In this document: piece after piece, positions 42,209 through 45,078 of the stretch
How the letters are laid out: each line of letters starts with the position of its first letter
Position numbering within the stretch: the stretch's first letter is position 1
Assembly (NCBI GenBank): GCA_018242105.1
Contig: JAFECP010000049.1
Location: forward strand, 7,885 to 52,962
Source of the DNA: Pseudomonadota bacterium
GTDB taxonomy: Bacteria; Pseudomonadota; Alphaproteobacteria; Micropepsales; Micropepsaceae
DNA: 45,078 nucleotides
Direction: 5' to 3'
The notes under the pieces: model-generated
Told to the model about the DNA's origin: nothing
The model's input: the letters and a program-made list of their open reading frames with translations, nothing else
The model's database searches: none
Program-made: the position numbers and the translations under genes

Positions 42209-42799
42209 ATGAGCCTCGTCGAACAGCATCGCGAAACGCGCCGCACCCGCAATCATGCGGCGACGCGCGCCTCCATTCTCAATGCGGCCCGCCGCGTCGC
42301 CGCGCGCGATGGCGCCCGCGATTTGTCGCTCCGCGCGGTCGCGGCGGAAGCCGGCTACGCCCCGGCCGCGCTCTACGGCTATTTCCACAACAAGGACGAA
42401 TTGCTGCTGGCCCTGGCCGCCGACGATCTTTCCGGTCTTGCGCGCGCAATGCGTGAGGAGATGCAGGTTCACAATGACGGCAAGCTCGCCGCCGCGGCAT
42501 CGGTCGCGCTCGATCTTCTGGAAAACACCGAAACCTTCGCCGCCGTTTCCGCGGCGCTGCCCTCGAACGCGGGGTCGGGCGATGCCGAGCGCCTGTTTAA
42601 CGGCCGCATGATCGCGGCGCTCACGGCGCTATCGGAAGCGGTGGGTGGTAGCGCAAGCCGCGAGGCGCAGGCCGATGTCGTGCTCATCGCGGCAACGCTG
42701 GCGGGGCTAGCATTGCTCGGCCGTTCGGGACGGCTTGCCGCGCTGGGTTTTGACAGCCCGGAATTGCTGGCGCGGCTGGAGCGGCACTTTTCCGCTTAG
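42209..42799 (+). CDS. TetR-family transcriptional regulator
   Basis: A 196-aa TetR-type repressor. The N-terminal HTH is typical: RASILNAARRVAARDG, then LSLRAVAAEAGYAPAALYGYF and HNKDELLLALA. The C-terminal ligand domain (about residues 70-190) is helical and without obvious motif. Target genes are not visible; the nearest are the convergent alpha/beta hydrolase and the acyl-CoA synthetase beyond it. Its TAG stop shares TTAG with the stop of the convergent hydrolase. Confidence 0.92.
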   Translation: MSLVEQHRETRRTRNHAATRASILNAARRVAARDGARDLSLRAVAAEAGYAPAALYGYFHNKDELLLALAADDLSGLARAMREEMQVHNDGKLAAAASVALDLLENTETFAAVSAALPSNAGSGDAERLFNGRMIAALTALSEAVGGSASREAQADVVLIAATLAGLALLGRSGRLAALGFDSPELLARLERHFSA

Positions 42800-43713
42800 C
42801 GCGTGGCGCGATGCGCCATCCGCGCGATCTCTTTCTGCACCACGTCCAGATATTCCATCGGCAGGAAATGCGTCGCTCTTTCAACGCGCACGCGCCGCGT
42901 GTGGCGATGGCTTTTCACAAAACGGATCGCTTCGCTTTCGGGGCAGGTGCTGTTCTGCCCCGCATGAATGAGCGTGACGGGGCATTTCAATCCGCGCACA
43001 GCTTGCGTCACGCCGCGCGGCGCCATGCGGAAGGTTTGCGACTCCCATGCCGGCGTGCAGGCGAGGCGAACCTGGCCGTCTTCCGTCGGCAACAATCCGC
43101 CTTTCAGATAATCATGCACCATCTGGTCAGGCCAGCTTTTGAACGCGCCGCGTCCGCGATAGCCGCGCTCCACGAAATCCAGCGACTCAAATGTGTCGCG
43201 GCGCTTGGCGGCGCGATCCGCGAGGTTGGCGTCGCCGCGCGCCGCCATGCGCCAGCGCGCGAGCAGCCAGTGAAAGCGCGATCCCGGCATGAACACCGGT
43301 TCGATCAGCACAAGCCCGCGCACCAGATCGGGGCGCAACAGAGCCGCCATCAGGCTCACCGTCGCGCCCATCGAATGACCGGCCAGGATCATCGGCCGCC
43401 CATCAAGCCCATCGAGGAAGCGGATCAGATCGTCACGATAGACGATCCAGTCCTTCGCGAGATTTTCTTCCGCCGGCAGTGACGTGAAGCCGTGTCCGCG
43501 CTGGTCGATGGCATAGGTGTGGAAACGTTCCGATAGCGGCTGCAACAACAGACGGTAGGTTTCGGCGTTGAAGCCCGTAGCATGGCTGAACAGCAGCGAC
43601 GGTCCGGCCGCGCCCCATTCCAGATAGGAAACCTCGCCGTCCCACAGCTTCATCGTCTCGCGCTGGGGCTGGCTCATTGGGGCTTTCGCTGACGCAACGG
43701 AAGGGCTGGACAT
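42796..43713 (-). CDS. Alpha/beta hydrolase
   Basis: A 305-aa alpha/beta hydrolase with serine nucleophile in LAGHSMGATVSLM, oxyanion segment SHATGFNAETY, acidic region in LIHAGQNSTCPE and histidine in RATHFLPMEY. Residue 75-85 DDLIRFLDGLDG precedes the elbow as usual. Two starts are possible, 43713 (MSSPSVASA) and 43677 (MSQPQRETM); neither has a strong ribosome site. If 43713 is correct, the gene starts inside the sequence CATG that would also offer an ATG to the opposite strand. Confidence 0.88.
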   Translation of the reverse strand: MSSPSVASAKAPMSQPQRETMKLWDGEVSYLEWGAAGPSLLFSHATGFNAETYRLLLQPLSERFHTYAIDQRGHGFTSLPAEENLAKDWIVYRDDLIRFLDGLDGRPMILAGHSMGATVSLMAALLRPDLVRGLVLIEPVFMPGSRFHWLLARWRMAARGDANLADRAAKRRDTFESLDFVERGYRGRGAFKSWPDQMVHDYLKGGLLPTEDGQVRLACTPAWESQTFRMAPRGVTQAVRGLKCPVTLIHAGQNSTCPESEAIRFVKSHRHTRRVRVERATHFLPMEYLDVVQKEIARMAHRATR

Positions 43714-43777
43714 GCCGCAGTTTGCGGGGGCGCAGTCATTTCGTAAAGTCGCTTCAACGATAATCGAGGAAACGGCC

Positions 43778-45078
43778 TTGCATCCTTCAGTTCACGCGCA
43801 AACCTCGCCGGACAAGACCGCGCTCATCATGGCCGGAACGGGCGAAAGCCTCACCTACGGCCAGATGGAGGAGCGCTCCAATCAGGCGGCGCAGCTCTTC
43901 CGCTCACTGGGCCTGAAGGCAGGCGACGCCGTCGCGCTCTTCATGGAGAACAATCTCGATTTCCTCCCGATCTGCTGGGGGGCTCAGCGCGCGGGACTCT
44001 ATTTCACCTGCATCTCCTCGCGGCTGACGGCCGGCGAAGTGGAATACATTGTGGGCGATTGCGCCGCGAAAGTGCTGATCGTCTCCAGCGGTCTCACGAA
44101 GGTGGCGAGCGAGCTGGTGCCGATCCTGAAAGGGGTGAAGCTATTCATGGTCGGCGGCAATGCCGCGGGCTATCAGAATTATGCCGATGCCGCGGACGCC
44201 ATGCCAAAATCGCGCATCGCCGACGAAACGGCGGGCACCGATATGCTCTATTCTTCGGGCACGACCGGCCGCCCCAAAGGCGTGCGCGTACAGTTGCAAG
44301 GCCTACCGATCGACGCACCCAATCCGCTCATCATGCTGGTGCAGGCCCTGTTCGGTTTGAGCAAAGACTCCATCTATCTTTCACCCGCGCCGCTCTACCA
44401 CGCCGCGCCCTTGCGTTATTGCATGACCGTGCATCGTCTTGGCGGCACGGTGGTCGCGATGGAGCATTTCGATGCGGAAGAAGCATTGAAAACGATCCAG
44501 AAATACAAAGCCAACAGCAGCCAGTGGGTGCCGACGATGTTCGTGCGCATGCTGAAGCTGCCCGATGATGTGCGCCTGAAATACGATGTCTCGTCGATGA
44601 AGTCGGCGATCCACGCCGCCGCGCCATGTCCGATCGAGGTGAAGCGCAAAATAATCGAATGGTGGGGCCCGGTGATCCACGAATATTACGCGGGCACCGA
44701 AGGCAACGGCTTCTGCTATGTCGGCAGCGCCGACTGGCTGAAGCATCCTGGCACCGTCGGCAAATCGCTGCTCGGACCCATCCACATCTGCGGCGAGCAT
44801 GGCGAGGAACTGCCGGTGGGCGAGGAAGGCACCATCTATTTCGAGTCCGCCACGCCCGAAGCGATGTTCCGATATCACAACGACGAAAAGAAGACGAACG
44901 ACTCGCGCCACCCCGAACACAAGAACTGGTCCACGCTGGGCGATGTCGGCAAGCTGGATGCGGACGGTTTCCTGTACCTGACCGACCGCAAGGCCTTCAT
45001 GATCATCTCCGGCGGCGTGAACATCTATCCGCAGGAGGCCGAAAACCTTCTCATCAATCATCCGAAAGTTGCGGATGT
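43778..45078 (+). CDS. Acyl-CoA synthetase, AMP-forming (3' end outside window)
   Basis: An adenylate-forming (ANL superfamily) ligase, open to the end of the window (433 residues seen of about 500-520). The phosphate-binding loop is MLYSSGTTGRPKGV near residue 160, the A5-type motif is HEYYAGTEGNG, and GDVGKLDADGFLYLTDRK with the following SGGVNIYPQEAE are the hinge and C-terminal motifs. The start is TTG 43778 with GAGGA seven bases upstream, giving the family-typical beginning HPSVHAQTSPDKTALIM; an ATG at 43712 in the same frame is possible but adds atypical residues. It activates a fatty or aromatic acid as acyl-CoA. Confidence 0.92.
   Translation, partial: MHPSVHAQTSPDKTALIMAGTGESLTYGQMEERSNQAAQLFRSLGLKAGDAVALFMENNLDFLPICWGAQRAGLYFTCISSRLTAGEVEYIVGDCAAKVLIVSSGLTKVASELVPILKGVKLFMVGGNAAGYQNYADAADAMPKSRIADETAGTDMLYSSGTTGRPKGVRVQLQGLPIDAPNPLIMLVQALFGLSKDSIYLSPAPLYHAAPLRYCMTVHRLGGTVVAMEHFDAEEALKTIQKYKANSSQWVPTMFVRMLKLPDDVRLKYDVSSMKSAIHAAAPCPIEVKRKIIEWWGPVIHEYYAGTEGNGFCYVGSADWLKHPGTVGKSLLGPIHICGEHGEELPVGEEGTIYFESATPEAMFRYHNDEKKTNDSRHPEHKNWSTLGDVGKLDADGFLYLTDRKAFMIISGGVNIYPQEAENLLINHPKVAD

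Noticed and set aside
1-45078. Search for CRISPR arrays, toxin-antitoxin pairs, integrases, transposases, tRNA genes and phage genes
   Set aside because: No regularly spaced repeats, no tRNA-like cloverleaf with T-arm sequence and no recognisable transposase, integrase or phage protein were seen. The window looks like stable chromosomal metabolic DNA.

Overview
The window is a GC-rich, gene-dense chromosomal segment that reads as an alphaproteobacterium. Supporting this are very tight gene packing with many 4-bp ATGA/GTGA overlaps, a PodJ-like Sel1-repeat polarity protein, DUF6356 and DUF423 proteins, a promoter matching the EcfG-type general stress sigma consensus, and a REP-like hairpin of a kind common in this class. 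I cannot fix the genus from sequence alone. There is no insertion sequence, prophage, CRISPR array, tRNA or rRNA gene; about 47 protein genes are supported.

Region 1 (1-7464, + strand): the 3' end of an alpha/beta hydrolase, an N-acyl-D-amino-acid deacylase-type amidohydrolase and a TauD/TfdA-type dioxygenase lead into a complete tyrosine/homogentisate catabolic operon (hpd, hmgA, fumarylacetoacetate hydrolase, maiA) that ends with a MarR regulator. A perfect 22-bp palindrome in the hpd promoter is the obvious candidate operator for that MarR protein.

Region 2 (7442-15185, - strand): eight genes in one compact array, reading from 15185 down: M20 amidohydrolase, DUF423, FAD oxidoreductase, epoxide-hydrolase-like protein, PlsC-like acyltransferase, then lutA-lutB-lutC for L-lactate oxidation. 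Region 3 (15275-18421, + strand): an alpha/beta hydrolase coupled to glutaryl-CoA dehydrogenase, then a Crp/Fnr-type regulator with a 69-aa partner behind an EcfG-like promoter.

Region 4 (18418-21086, - strand): a PKHD-type hydroxylase coupled to a 2,4-dienoyl-CoA reductase-like SDR, then a 404-bp gap and a SAM methyltransferase. The gap is the most unusual part of the window. On the - strand it can form a 10-bp long-range stem, a series of local hairpins and a strong intrinsic terminator, and it contains a 14-codon ORF with a near-ideal Shine-Dalgarno whose start codon lies inside the stem. It may be a structured leader or attenuator for the methyltransferase gene, or a free-standing sRNA.

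Region 5 (21169-33197): an Lhr-like ligase-associated helicase with PdeM nuclease but without the usual DNA ligase and exonuclease partners; a TIGR02186/TSUP membrane pair; the PodJ-like protein; an Mpo1-like DUF962 protein; a thiolase coupled to a CAP-domain lipoprotein; DUF6356; a membrane protein; and a secreted repeat protein. Region 6 (33383-45078): tandem PaaI-type thioesterases, an aldo/keto reductase-SDR-patatin run, a decayed GNAT gene ending in a REP-like hairpin, a dienoyl-CoA isomerase divergent from a MaoC hydratase, a TPR-methyltransferase fusion, a DJ-1/PfpI protein, a small secreted protein, TetR, an alpha/beta hydrolase and a truncated acyl-CoA synthetase.

Functionally the window is dominated by aromatic amino-acid and acyl-CoA catabolism: tyrosine to fumarate plus acetoacetate, glutaryl-CoA, unsaturated fatty acyl-CoA auxiliary enzymes, thiolase and acyl-CoA ligase, with lactate oxidation alongside.
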